Positions 9,671-18,218 of a stretch of 64,000 nucleotides of DNA are shown here, piece by piece. Source of the DNA: Curtobacterium sp. MCBD17_032 (lineage in GTDB: Bacteria; Actinomycetota; Actinomycetes; Actinomycetales; Microbacteriaceae). The stretch's first letter is position 1. The number at the start of each line of letters is the position of its first letter. Under the pieces are notes generated by a model, which saw only the letters and a list, made by a program, of their open reading frames with translations, was not told where the DNA came from and did not search any database. The translations under genes and the position numbers were made by a program. The stretch covers positions 1-64,000 of the forward strand of contig NZ_QKTO01000012.1 of the NCBI RefSeq assembly GCF_003234855.1. Direction: 5' to 3'.

Positions 9671-10495
9671 GTGCAGGAGATCGCGATCCGTGTCCGTCTG
9701 CGAGAGCCGGACCGTCTGGGTCTGGCCGAGTACGAGCGCATCGTCGGGGCGGTCGCCTCGGTCGCGGCCGTCGTCGCCTGGCTGCCGACGCCTGACGCTC
9801 GTCTGGTGCTGCGCGGACGCGGTGCCGAGCCGGTGCGGCTCGAGACGATGTCCTACGGCAGCGTCTTCGAGATGCTCGTCGTGATGGACCAGCGGAGCCC
9901 GGCGGTCGAACAGGCGGCGTCGGCGGTCGCGGCGCTCGTCGAGACCGTGCGCCAGGACCACGTCGAGGATCCCGCCGCCGGGACGGCGGCCGCGCTCGAT
10001 CGTCTCGACCAGGCGGCCCCGCGCGGCCGGAGCCAGCCGGAGCGTGCACTGCGGACGTTCCTCGAGGGCGCGCGGGCGGACGCGCTGGCCCGGCGGTCGA
10101 CGACGCGGCTCCGTGCGGCCCAGGCGCTGGTGCGCCTCGCCGGGGCCGGTGCCGAGCTCGTCGTCGAGCGGGTCGAGGACGCCCTCGCGACCGAGGTCGA
10201 GGGGCAAACCGTCGAGGCTCGCACGGAGACCGGGGCCTCGGTGGTCGTGGCACCCGACGACACGGCCGATCCGGAGCCGTCGAACGGCGCCGAGCAGTTC
10301 GGGACGACGGACCCGGACGAGCAGGACTCGACGAAGAAGGACTCGACGAAGAAGGACTCGAAGAAGAAAAAGAAGGACTCGACGAAGAAGAAGGATTCGA
10401 AGAAGAAGAAGAAGAAGGACTCGACGAAGAAGAAGGATTCGAAGAAGAAGAAGAAGAAGGACTCGACGAAGAAGAAGGACTCGACGAAGCAGTAG
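9671..10495 (+). CDS. unknown protein with lysine-rich DSTKKK repeat tail
   Basis: I do not recognise this family. The protein has 274 residues from a GTG at 9671, which is preceded by GAGAGG; a longer upstream frame has no support. Residues 1-190 form a compact alpha/beta-looking domain beginning MQEIAIRVRLREPDRLGLAE, with a helical, Ala/Arg-rich second half. An acidic linker (about 195-217) leads to a tail of about 57 residues made only of D, S, T and K, in units such as DSTKKK and DSKKKKKK, encoded by GAA/GAC/AAG-rich near-perfect tandem repeats (10322-10492). There is no signal peptide or TM segment. The strongly basic tail suggests binding to nucleic acid or another polyanion; this is inference only. 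Confidence 0.75.
   Translation: MQEIAIRVRLREPDRLGLAEYERIVGAVASVAAVVAWLPTPDARLVLRGRGAEPVRLETMSYGSVFEMLVVMDQRSPAVEQAASAVAALVETVRQDHVEDPAAGTAAALDRLDQAAPRGRSQPERALRTFLEGARADALARRSTTRLRAAQALVRLAGAGAELVVERVEDALATEVEGQTVEARTETGASVVVAPDDTADPEPSNGAEQFGTTDPDEQDSTKKDSTKKDSKKKKKDSTKKKDSKKKKKKDSTKKKDSKKKKKKDSTKKKDSTKQ
10322..10492 (+). repeat. in-frame tandem repeats coding for the DST/K tail
   Basis: The stretch is built from short units GACTCGACGAAGAAG and GACTCGAAGAAGAAGAAG, with a higher-order repeat of about 39 bp seen twice (for example around 10393-10470). All units are multiples of three, so gain or loss by slippage changes tail length without breaking the frame. Confidence 0.9.
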
Positions 10496-10528
10496 CCCGC
10501 GACACGCAACCCGGGCGGTCAGCGGGGA

Positions 10529-11833
10529 TCAGAAGTCGAACAGGTTCGCGCGGAGTCCGCCGTCGCCGTACTCCCGGCGGAGGAGCCCGCGCTGCCGGAG
10601 CACGGGCACCAGGTCGCCGAGCATCCGGTAGACCTGGGCCGGGTGCAGGTCGCCGGACAGGATGACCCCGTCGTTGTCCGCGTCCGCGCCGAGCTCCTCG
10701 ATGAAGTCCGCGAACTCGTCAGCCGTCCCGACGAAGCCGCACCGGTCGGCGACCCGACCGAGCCGGGCCTTGCGGGTGAGCAGCTCCCGGAGGGGCGCGT
10801 CCGGGGTGTCCCCGACGAGTCCGCGGACGGTGCCGGCGGACACGTGGTCGGCGAACGTGCCGTCCGGGATCGGGGCGTCGAGGTCGAGCGCGAGCAGATC
10901 GGTCTCGGCGTCGCTCGACCATGCGAGGGCCGCGGCGCGGAGGTCGTCGTCCGAGGGGTGCCGGGACGCCTCGACGATGCGGTCGGCCTCCGCCGCCGAG
11001 GACACCACGACGGGCTTCAGGACGAACAGCACGCGCAGGTCGTCCGGGCCGCGGCCGGCGAGCGCGGCGGCGTCGTGCACCTTCGCCCGGTAGGCCGAGA
11101 CCGCTGCGGCGGAGAGGGGCGCGAGGGCGAGCTGGACGTCCGAGTGCGTGCCCGCGAAGTCGAGGCCGCGCCCGGAGCCGCCCGGTGAGACCACCACGGG
11201 GTCGGTGTCGAGCGGGAGTGCGTTGAGCGGCCCCGCCGTGCGGAAGTGCTCGCCCTCGTGGTGGAACGCGTCGAGCCGGTCGCCGTCCGCGAAGTGCCAG
11301 TCGGCTTCGGACCCGGTGAACCCGTCACCCCAGGAGTGCCAGAGGCGGCGGAGCAGCCCGACCCACTCCTCGGCGCGGTCGTAGGCGACGTCGTGCGGCA
11401 CCGGGGCGAGGCCGGCGTGTCGGGCGCTGCCGACGTCGGTGACGACGTTCACCCCGAGCCGGTCGGAGGACAGGTGGGCGAGGGTCGCGAGCTGGCGCGC
11501 GGCCAGGTACGGGGGCGTCACCCCGGCGTTCACCGTCGGGGCGATGCCGATGTGCCGGGTCGCGGCGAACAGCCACGGCGCGAGGAGCAGCGGGTCGTGC
11601 TTCGGGCCGCCGTAGGCCTGGCGGATCCGGAGGTCGAGCGTCGCGGGGTCCCCGAGCGAGATCGCGTCCTCCGCGATGACGAGGTCGAACCCGCCGTCCT
11701 CGAGCGCCCGGACGGACTGCTGGTACAGGTCCGGCTTCGTCCAGTCGTGCCCCCAGTGCCAGTCCGGCCGACCCCACGCCTGCGGACCGAACCCGCGGGA
11801 GAAGAAGTAGCCGATGTGCTGCATCCGGGCCAT
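10529..11833 (-). CDS. LLM-class flavin monooxygenase (NtaA/SnaA/DszA type)
   Basis: This is a bacterial-luciferase-like FMN-dependent monooxygenase of 434 residues, usual for the nitrilotriacetate/dibenzothiophene-sulfone monooxygenase group. Seen: MQHIGYFFSRGFGPQAW at the N-terminus, a flavin-barrel segment GIAPTVNAGVTPPYLAARQ, RLGVNVVTD near residue 125, and PVVVSPGGSGRGLDFA near 215, typical of the flavin phosphate site. The ATG at 11833 overlaps the stop of the upstream MetY-like gene by one base (TGATG), so they are co-translated. Pairing with a sulfhydrylase suggests oxidation of an organosulfur compound and capture of the released sulfur; the substrate cannot be read from the sequence. 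Confidence 0.85.
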   Translation of the reverse strand: MARMQHIGYFFSRGFGPQAWGRPDWHWGHDWTKPDLYQQSVRALEDGGFDLVIAEDAISLGDPATLDLRIRQAYGGPKHDPLLLAPWLFAATRHIGIAPTVNAGVTPPYLAARQLATLAHLSSDRLGVNVVTDVGSARHAGLAPVPHDVAYDRAEEWVGLLRRLWHSWGDGFTGSEADWHFADGDRLDAFHHEGEHFRTAGPLNALPLDTDPVVVSPGGSGRGLDFAGTHSDVQLALAPLSAAAVSAYRAKVHDAAALAGRGPDDLRVLFVLKPVVVSSAAEADRIVEASRHPSDDDLRAAALAWSSDAETDLLALDLDAPIPDGTFADHVSAGTVRGLVGDTPDAPLRELLTRKARLGRVADRCGFVGTADEFADFIEELGADADNDGVILSGDLHPAQVYRMLGDLVPVLRQRGLLRREYGDGGLRANLFDF

Positions 11834-13230
11834 CACAGCACCCCTGTCGGAGCCGGCACGGTGACGGCCGCGACCTCTGGGGCGAACCCGAGGCGAGCCT
11901 CCCGGCCGTGACCGGCGGCCGTGCCGCGACCGGCGAGGGCGCGGACCGCGCCGAACCCGCGCTCCAGGTCGCCGATCAGGTCCGCGACGTCCTCGATCCC
12001 CACCGACAGGCGGACGAGCCCGTCGTGGATGCCCTGCGCCGCGCGCTCCTCCGGGGTCCGTCCGGCGTGCGTCGTCGACGCGGGGTGCAGCACGAGCGAC
12101 CGGACGTCGCCGAGGTGTGTCATCCGGCTGAACAGGCGGACGGCGTCGATGAGAGCGTGTGCGGCGGCCTCGCCGCCGGCGAGCGTGAAGGCGAACACCG
12201 ATCCGGCGCCGCGGGGCAGGTAGCGACGGGCGAGGTCGTGGTACGGACTGGAGGCGAGACCGGCGTGGTCCACGCTCGTCACCTCCGGTTGCGCCTCCAA
12301 CCAGGTCGCCACGGCGAGCGCGTTCGCGACGTGGCGTTCGACGCGCAGGGACAGGGTCTCGATGCCCTGGCGGAGGAGGAACGCGTTGAACGGCGACGGC
12401 GTCGGGCCGACCCGGGCCGCGACGACGTCCCGCGCGTAGGCGATGAAGGCGCCGCGTCCGTACCGGTCGGTGTGACTCGCGCCGCCGAGGGCTCGGTCGG
12501 CCTGGGTGAGGTGCGGCCAGCGCTGGAGAGTCGCCGTCCAGTCGAAGCGGCCGCCGTCGACGACGACGCCGCCGAGCCCGGCACCATGGCCGGAGAGGAA
12601 CTTCGACGCCGAGTGGATGACGACGTCGGCGCCGTGTTCGACGGGTTGCACGAGGTACGGGGTCGCGAGGGTGTTGTCGACGACGAGCGGGACGCCCGCG
12701 CGGTGGGCGACGGCGGCGACCCCGGCGATGTCGAGGACGTCGTTCTTCGGGTTCGGGATGGTCTCCGCGAAGAAGAGCTTCGTCTCCGGGCGGACCGCGG
12801 CGGCCCAGGCGTCGAGGTCGCGTGCGTCGGCGACGAAGTCGACCGCGATGCCGAGCCGTCCGAGGTTCTGCAGCAGCAGTCCGCGGGTGCCCTCGTAGAT
12901 GCTCGACGCGCTGACGACGTGGTCGCCGGCGCCGAGGAGCCCGAGGAAGGCCACCGTGGCCGCCGCCTGACCGCTGCCGACCAGGATCGCCTCGGTCCCG
13001 CGTTCGAGGAGGGCGATGCGGCGCTCGACGTCCGCGTTCGTCGGGTTGCCGAGCCGGGTGTACGTGTAGCCGTCGTCGGTGCCCGCGAAGCGGTCGCGTG
13101 CCTGGGCGGCGTCCTCGAACAGGAAGCCCGACGACATGTGGATGGCGGGGACGCGTGCGCCGTGGGCGGTGTCGGGCATGAAGCCGCCGTGCACCTGCTC
13201 GGTCGCGAAACCGGGTCGTTCGTCCGTCAT
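11833..13230 (-). CDS. MetY-like O-acetylhomoserine sulfhydrylase family enzyme
   Basis: This is a PLP enzyme of the Cys/Met metabolism family, 465 residues. Seen: VGSGQAAATVAFL, ASSIYEGTRG, LVVDNTLATPYL and the PLP lysine in SASKFLSGHGAGLGG (about Lys213). The ATG at 13230 is preceded by GGAGG (in the minus-strand GGAGGTGGACGC), which rules against the longer frame upstream. It is a paralogue of the MetY at 49182-50513, and the two differ clearly around the PLP site (SASKFLSGHG here, SATKFLGGHG there). Being coupled to a flavin monooxygenase, it probably works in alternative sulfur assimilation rather than in bulk methionine synthesis. Confidence 0.88.
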   Translation of the reverse strand: MTDERPGFATEQVHGGFMPDTAHGARVPAIHMSSGFLFEDAAQARDRFAGTDDGYTYTRLGNPTNADVERRIALLERGTEAILVGSGQAAATVAFLGLLGAGDHVVSASSIYEGTRGLLLQNLGRLGIAVDFVADARDLDAWAAAVRPETKLFFAETIPNPKNDVLDIAGVAAVAHRAGVPLVVDNTLATPYLVQPVEHGADVVIHSASKFLSGHGAGLGGVVVDGGRFDWTATLQRWPHLTQADRALGGASHTDRYGRGAFIAYARDVVAARVGPTPSPFNAFLLRQGIETLSLRVERHVANALAVATWLEAQPEVTSVDHAGLASSPYHDLARRYLPRGAGSVFAFTLAGGEAAAHALIDAVRLFSRMTHLGDVRSLVLHPASTTHAGRTPEERAAQGIHDGLVRLSVGIEDVADLIGDLERGFGAVRALAGRGTAAGHGREARLGFAPEVAAVTVPAPTGVL

Positions 13231-13383
13231 GCGTCCACCTCCGTGCTGCCGCTGTGGGCGGTACTCTCGCAGGCCGCGGGAGCGGGGGGAGCGAAGACGA
13301 CGTCGCGTTACGGCGGTCACGACGCCATCCGGCGGTGCGAGCGGGGTCCGCGACACCCCGTCCGGCGGCCCGGGTCGGGTCCG

Positions 13384-14103
13384 CTACGCCCCGACCGTCG
13401 TCCGGACGCTCACCGCGACCGTGTCCCACACGGCGAGCAGCGGCGCACGGGCGGCCCACACCGCGGTGGCGTTGACGCCGAGGAACAGCACGAACCAGAC
13501 GACGGCGGGCAGACGCATCTCGGCGGCGGCGATGTGGAAGTCCGTCTGCACGCGCGCCCCGGTCGACAACCACCGCAGCACCTGGAACAGGGACCGGAGC
13601 CCGTCGACGAGGAGCGCGGCTCCGAGGGCGGCGACGACGAGCAGGGTGAGGTCGGAGGGGCGCAGTGCCACCCAGAGGGCGAGGGCGTCGAACCCGACGA
13701 CGACGAGCAGACCGAACCAGTTCCGGACGAAGGCGAGCGCGACGAGCCCGACGACGCCGAGCACGACGACCGGCAGCCAGGGCGAGCCGACGACGGCGCC
13801 GGTGACGAGGAGCACGCCGACCCAGAGCGGTGCGCTGTAGCCGGCGAAGAGGTTGAGCACCCGGACGAGCCACCGCACGACCGCGGGCACCCGACCCAGG
13901 GACACCCAGGCCTCGCCCGAACCGTCGGCGTGCAGGTCGATGCGCCGGATGCGGCCGCCGAAGGGGACGACGACGACGCAGTGGCCGACTTCGTGGACGA
14001 TCGTCGCGGCGAGGCGCGCGATGCGTCCGAGGAACGGCACGAGGGGGAGCACGGCGCCGACGAGCAGGGCGCCGGACACGGCGGAGGCGGGGAGCGTGGT
14101 CAA
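13384..14103 (-). CDS. M50-like (M50B) membrane protein with HEVGH motif
   Basis: This is a 239-residue integral membrane protein with about six TM segments. Residues 33-41 read ATIVHEVGH, the HExxH zinc-protease motif, and the overall pattern matches the peptidase M50B-like family. A second metal ligand motif (NxxPxxxxDG-like) is not clear, so proteolytic activity is uncertain. No ATG is available: the frame opens with TTG at 14103, and GTG at 14079 is an alternative. Neither has a strong Shine-Dalgarno sequence. It is followed by the MetY-like gene after about 150 bp. Confidence 0.8.
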   Translation of the reverse strand: MTTLPASAVSGALLVGAVLPLVPFLGRIARLAATIVHEVGHCVVVVPFGGRIRRIDLHADGSGEAWVSLGRVPAVVRWLVRVLNLFAGYSAPLWVGVLLVTGAVVGSPWLPVVVLGVVGLVALAFVRNWFGLLVVVGFDALALWVALRPSDLTLLVVAALGAALLVDGLRSLFQVLRWLSTGARVQTDFHIAAAEMRLPAVVWFVLFLGVNATAVWAARAPLLAVWDTVAVSVRTTVGA

Positions 14104-14226
14104 GTCGTCATCGTCCCAGAGGACGCGATGAGGTTCTCTGGGAACCGGGGCCGTCGCCCGCCCACGGATCAGGAGGGGGCGGACGACGGCGGTCCTCGGG
14201 CGGCCAGAGCCGGGTCGGAGCGGACG

Positions 14227-16968
14227 CTAGCCCAGCAGCGCCACCAGGTGCGAGCGGGACCGGGCGCCCACCTTCCGGTAGATCTGCGTGAGGCGCAGTT
14301 CGACCGTCCGCTGCGACATGAACAGCGACGAGGCGATCTCACGGTTCCGGTAGCCCTCCGTCACCTTCTGCACCACGGCCTGTTCCTCCGCGGTGAGGAG
14401 CGGGAGGACCGACGCGCCGTCCGGGGCGCTCCGGGGCGTCATCGGTGACGGTGCCGTCCCGGAGCGTGCCGCTGCGACCGGCGCCGCTCCGGTCAGCGCT
14501 GCGCGGGCCGCGGCACCGCTCACGGAGGCGGCGCCGACCGGGGGCATCGCGGCGTCACGCTGGGGCGTGACGAGCGGACGGCGGAGTCCCGCGGCCTCGA
14601 AGGCTGCCGCGGCGGTCGCGCCGAGTCGGGCCCGGTCCGGTCCCGTGCTCGTCGCGGCCAGCGCGGCCAGCGTCCGGCCACGCTCGTACTGGGAGTCGGT
14701 CGGCGCGAACAGGTCGAGTGCCCGGTGCCGGGCGGCGTCCCTGGTGTCCTCCTCGGCGACGAGCGCGAGGCTCCTCGCCAGCACGAGTGCGCCCCAGCGG
14801 GACGGGTGCGCCCGGTGGTCGGCAGCGAGCCGAGCGGTCGCCGAGCGTGCGTCCTCGGTCCGCCCGAGCCGCACGTACGTCTCGACGAGGTCGCCGAGGT
14901 GACGGAGGACCGTCGGGTTCCGCAGGGTCCGACCGATCGCGTCCGCGGTCTCGAGCGCGGCGGCAGCCTCGTCCGGTCGGTCCTCGGCCAGCAGGACCCG
15001 GCCGCGGAACGCGTGCAGCTTCGCCGTCGCACCCCACAGGCCGCTCGTGGAGCGGACCGTGAGGCACCGGTCGAGGACGTCGAGGGCCGCGGCCGGGTCC
15101 CCTTCGAGGAAGTGACGCCAGGCGATCGCGATCGCCCGCGACGGTTCCCGGAGGCGCTCGACGACGCTCGAGCCGGACTCCCAGGCGTCGATGGCCCGGA
15201 GCGCGAGCCGGAAGTCGCCAGACCGCACCTCGTTCTCCGCGGCGAGGTACCGCGCAGCCTCCACCCAGACCGGTGCGGTCTGGGTGGAACGGGTGAGGAC
15301 CAGGGCGAACAGGCGGCGGGCGCTGCCGTGCCGGTCGGACAGGCTCAGGGCGTGCGCGAGCATGAGCAGCGCCGGCTCGGACAGCGCGAGGAGGCTCGGG
15401 GCCGCCAGGCCGTCGTGCAGGTCGCGGTCCGCCGGCAGGCACCCGGCGACCGCCGCCACCATCGTCCGGGCGGCGTCGAGGATCTGCGCGGTGGCAGCGG
15501 GGAGGTCCCGCTCGTACGGTTCCGCTCGCTCGAGGAGCGCTCGGGCGTGGTCGAGCTCCCAGGCCTCGGCCCGGAAGCTGGCGACCATGGCCACCAGGCC
15601 CGTCACGGCCAGGGCCTCGTCGCGGTCGCCGGCCTCCGCCGGGACGATGAGTTCGTCGGCCTCGACCGCCTCGCCGTTCAGGTACTGCACGGAGTAGTGC
15701 AACCGGAGGCGGCGGACGTCGTCGACGCGGGACGCGAACGGTTCGATCGCCGCGAGGTACCGCGCCGCGTAGCCGAGGAGACGGCGCGTGAGCAGCACCT
15801 CCGCGACGGCCAGGAGCGCCGCGTGCTCCGACTCCGAGTGCGTCCCGACGTGCAGGGCACGCTCGGTGAGGGTGACCGCGGCTCCGGGTTCACCGTCGAT
15901 CGCGTACTCGCGCGCCGCCTGCAGCAGCGCGACGGCGTCCGGCTCGTCGGCGGTGAAGCTCCGGTGCCAGGCCGCGGCGCGCGGGTCGGCGGTGTCCGCG
16001 GACACCGCCAGTCCGGCGTGTGCGGCACGGCGGTCACGGGCGGGCATCTGCCAGTGCAGCCAGGACCGCACGAGCGCCGACCGGACCGCGACCGACTGCC
16101 CACGGACCGTGACGAGTCCGAGCGCCGCCAGGTCCTCGACGACGTCTCGGTCCCACTCCGGGCCGACCGCCCGGGTGACGGGTACGAGGGCGAGACGGGT
16201 CAGGACCTCGAGGTCTCGGCCCGCGACCCCGGCGACGGCCGCGGCCGCGATCCGGGCCGTGGTGGCGGTCGGGCGCAGCGGCAGCACGAGCGGCTCGGAG
16301 CCGAGGAGCTGTTCGCGGCGGAGCGTGCCGAGCTGCTCGCGGAGCACGCCGGGGTTGCCGGCGGTCTGCTCGGCGACGACCGCCAGTACCCCGTCGTTGG
16401 CGTCGTCGGCGGCCATGCTGCGGGCGAGCAGCAGCGCCTCGTCCGCGGCCAGGGCCTCCAGGCGCATCGACGGCAGGGCCGCCAGCGGACCGTCGGACGG
16501 GAGGCTCGCCACGGTCGCGACGATCCGCAACGACGTGCCTGGCAGGCGTCCGGCGAGGAAGGCGATGAGCGTCTGGCTCGCCGCGTCCATCCGGTCGAGG
16601 TCGTCGATGAGGACGAGCGTCGGGGGGAGCTGCAGGGTGCGCAGCGTGGCGAGGAGCTCGTGCGCCACCACGATCGCCCGGGACGGGTCGGCGTCCCGGA
16701 CGGTGGCGAGGATCCGTGTCACGTGCGCGGCGGCCCGGGGGTCGTCGAGCGCGCCGAAGAGGGTCGTCACGCCGCTGAGCGGCCAACGGGACTCGGTCCC
16801 GTTGACCCCGATGCGGATGACGGGAACGGGGACGCGGCCGCTGGCCGCGTCGAGGACGCTCGTGCGTCCGGAGCCGGGGTCGCCGACGACGACCAGCGCT
16901 GACTCCCGGGGGAGTACGGCGAGGGTCGTGATCCGGTCGACCTCAGTGCGTCGACCGGTGAGTTCCAT
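14227..16968 (-). CDS. large LuxR-family ATP-binding regulator (LAL type)
   Basis: This is a transcription regulator of 913 residues. The N-terminus has a STAND/AAA-like ATPase with Walker A VVGDPGSGRTS (about 26-36) and Walker B LVLIDDLDRMD (about 118). A long helical TPR-like middle (about 330-800) would sense a ligand or partner. The C-terminus (about 850-913) is a LuxR helix-turn-helix, LTAEEQAVVQKVTEGYRNRE followed by SQRTVELRLTQIYRKVGARS. The ATG at 16968 lacks a clear Shine-Dalgarno. It is monocistronic, with a 420-bp non-coding region upstream. Its target is unknown; no metabolic gene cluster lies directly beside it. Confidence 0.9.
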   Translation of the reverse strand: MELTGRRTEVDRITTLAVLPRESALVVVGDPGSGRTSVLDAASGRVPVPVIRIGVNGTESRWPLSGVTTLFGALDDPRAAAHVTRILATVRDADPSRAIVVAHELLATLRTLQLPPTLVLIDDLDRMDAASQTLIAFLAGRLPGTSLRIVATVASLPSDGPLAALPSMRLEALAADEALLLARSMAADDANDGVLAVVAEQTAGNPGVLREQLGTLRREQLLGSEPLVLPLRPTATTARIAAAAVAGVAGRDLEVLTRLALVPVTRAVGPEWDRDVVEDLAALGLVTVRGQSVAVRSALVRSWLHWQMPARDRRAAHAGLAVSADTADPRAAAWHRSFTADEPDAVALLQAAREYAIDGEPGAAVTLTERALHVGTHSESEHAALLAVAEVLLTRRLLGYAARYLAAIEPFASRVDDVRRLRLHYSVQYLNGEAVEADELIVPAEAGDRDEALAVTGLVAMVASFRAEAWELDHARALLERAEPYERDLPAATAQILDAARTMVAAVAGCLPADRDLHDGLAAPSLLALSEPALLMLAHALSLSDRHGSARRLFALVLTRSTQTAPVWVEAARYLAAENEVRSGDFRLALRAIDAWESGSSVVERLREPSRAIAIAWRHFLEGDPAAALDVLDRCLTVRSTSGLWGATAKLHAFRGRVLLAEDRPDEAAAALETADAIGRTLRNPTVLRHLGDLVETYVRLGRTEDARSATARLAADHRAHPSRWGALVLARSLALVAEEDTRDAARHRALDLFAPTDSQYERGRTLAALAATSTGPDRARLGATAAAAFEAAGLRRPLVTPQRDAAMPPVGAASVSGAAARAALTGAAPVAAARSGTAPSPMTPRSAPDGASVLPLLTAEEQAVVQKVTEGYRNREIASSLFMSQRTVELRLTQIYRKVGARSRSHLVALLG

Positions 16969-17388
16969 GGGGACTCACCGGCCTCCGGCGCCAGGGACGG
17001 GGGAGCAGGACGTGTCGACAGCGGAGCCGACGACGAGGGATCCCGCGGCGGGGTGGGTGGCCCTACGGTGGGAGGTGCCGGCGCTGATCGGGTGGGTGGC
17101 CCGTTGCGCTGACAGGGTCGATGTGTGGACGGATCGCGGATGACGGGCCTGGGTGGGCTCGGTTCCGCTCGGGAACGATGTATCCATCGTCGTGGTCACC
17201 CCTCGGGTTAGGGCAGTCGGACGAGACGACGGAGGGCCTGTCCGGGCCGGGACCAGGGATCCCGGCGAGTATCGACCTGCCGTCACGAGAACGGTAACCC
17301 AGCATCGGACGCGCTGGTGGAACCGTCAGTGTCGAGCGCCGATCGACGTACCCCCAGTACGGGGGCCAGCCCGGAGCGGGGCCGTCGG
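16969..17388. other. 420-bp non-coding region upstream of the LuxR gene
   Basis: No convincing gene. It holds a 13-bp direct repeat GGGTGGGTGGCCC (17051-17063 and 17090-17102), an inverted repeat GTTCC-N5-GGAAC (17162-17176) and next to it ACGATG-N4-CATCGT (17175-17190). These are candidate operators for the LuxR/LAL regulator or for another factor. The 3' end of the inositol-phosphatase gene bounds it on the right. Confidence 0.5.
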
Positions 17389-18174
17389 TCAGACCCTTCG
17401 GACGACCCCGACGACGGCGTCGTGGACCAGGCCGTTCGAGGCGAGCGCGCTGCCGTGCCACGGGCCCGGGTCGCCGTCGAGGGAGGTCAGGCGGCCACCG
17501 GCCTCCTCCACGATGGGCACGAGGGCAGCGATGTCCCACGGCTTGAGGTCCGGCTCGCCCGCGACGTCGAGCACGCCCTCGGCGACCATCATGTACGACC
17601 ACATGTCGCCGTAGGCCCGGGTGCGCCAGACCGTCCGGGACAACGCGACGAGCGCGTCGAGCCGGTCGTCGTCGTCCCACTGCTGCAGCGAGTTGTAGCT
17701 GATGCTGGCGTCCTCGAGGGCGCTGACGCCCGAGACCCGCAGCGGCCCCTCGAACGAGTGCGCGCCGAGGCCCTCCGCCGCCCACCAGCGCTTGCCGAGG
17801 GCCGGGGCGCTCACCACGCCGAGGACGGGGCGGCCGTCGACCGCGAGTGCGATGAGCGTCGCCCACACCGGCACGCCGCGCAGGTAGTTCGCGGTGCCGT
17901 CGATCGGGTCGACCACCCATTGGCGGTGTCCGGTGCTGACGGCCTCGGCGCCGCTGTCCGCCGTGGTCTCCTCGCCGAGGAACGCGTCGTCGGGACGTTC
18001 GGTGGCGAGCCGGTCGCGCAGCGCCCGCTCGACGGCCTGGTCGGCGTCCGTCACCGCGGTGTGGTCGGCCTTCTCCGTGACGTGCAGGTCGGCTGCGCGG
18101 AAGCGGTCGAGGCTGATCGCGTCGGCGGTGTCGGCGAGGGAACGGGCGAAGTCCAGGTCGGCGCTGAGGTCCAC
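17389..18174 (-). CDS. inositol monophosphatase / histidinol-phosphatase family enzyme
   Basis: This is a Mg-dependent phosphatase of 261 residues. Seen: TDADQAVERALRDRL and FLGEETTAD (metal Glu), the core motif WVVDPIDGTANYLRGVP (metal Asp residues), and the C-terminal site LKPWDIAALVPIVEEAGG. In actinobacteria this branch includes HisN, which removes phosphate from histidinol phosphate; inositol phosphatase is the alternative. The GTG start at 18174 lies 7 nt after a TACGCT box (18182-18187), so the mRNA is probably leaderless. It follows rsgA in the same direction with a 44-bp gap. Confidence 0.9.
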   Translation of the reverse strand: MDLSADLDFARSLADTADAISLDRFRAADLHVTEKADHTAVTDADQAVERALRDRLATERPDDAFLGEETTADSGAEAVSTGHRQWVVDPIDGTANYLRGVPVWATLIALAVDGRPVLGVVSAPALGKRWWAAEGLGAHSFEGPLRVSGVSALEDASISYNSLQQWDDDDRLDALVALSRTVWRTRAYGDMWSYMMVAEGVLDVAGEPDLKPWDIAALVPIVEEAGGRLTSLDGDPGPWHGSALASNGLVHDAVVGVVRRV

Positions 18175-18218
18175 GATCCCGAGCGTAGCGGCGGGACGAC
18201 GGACCCGGCACGACCGGG

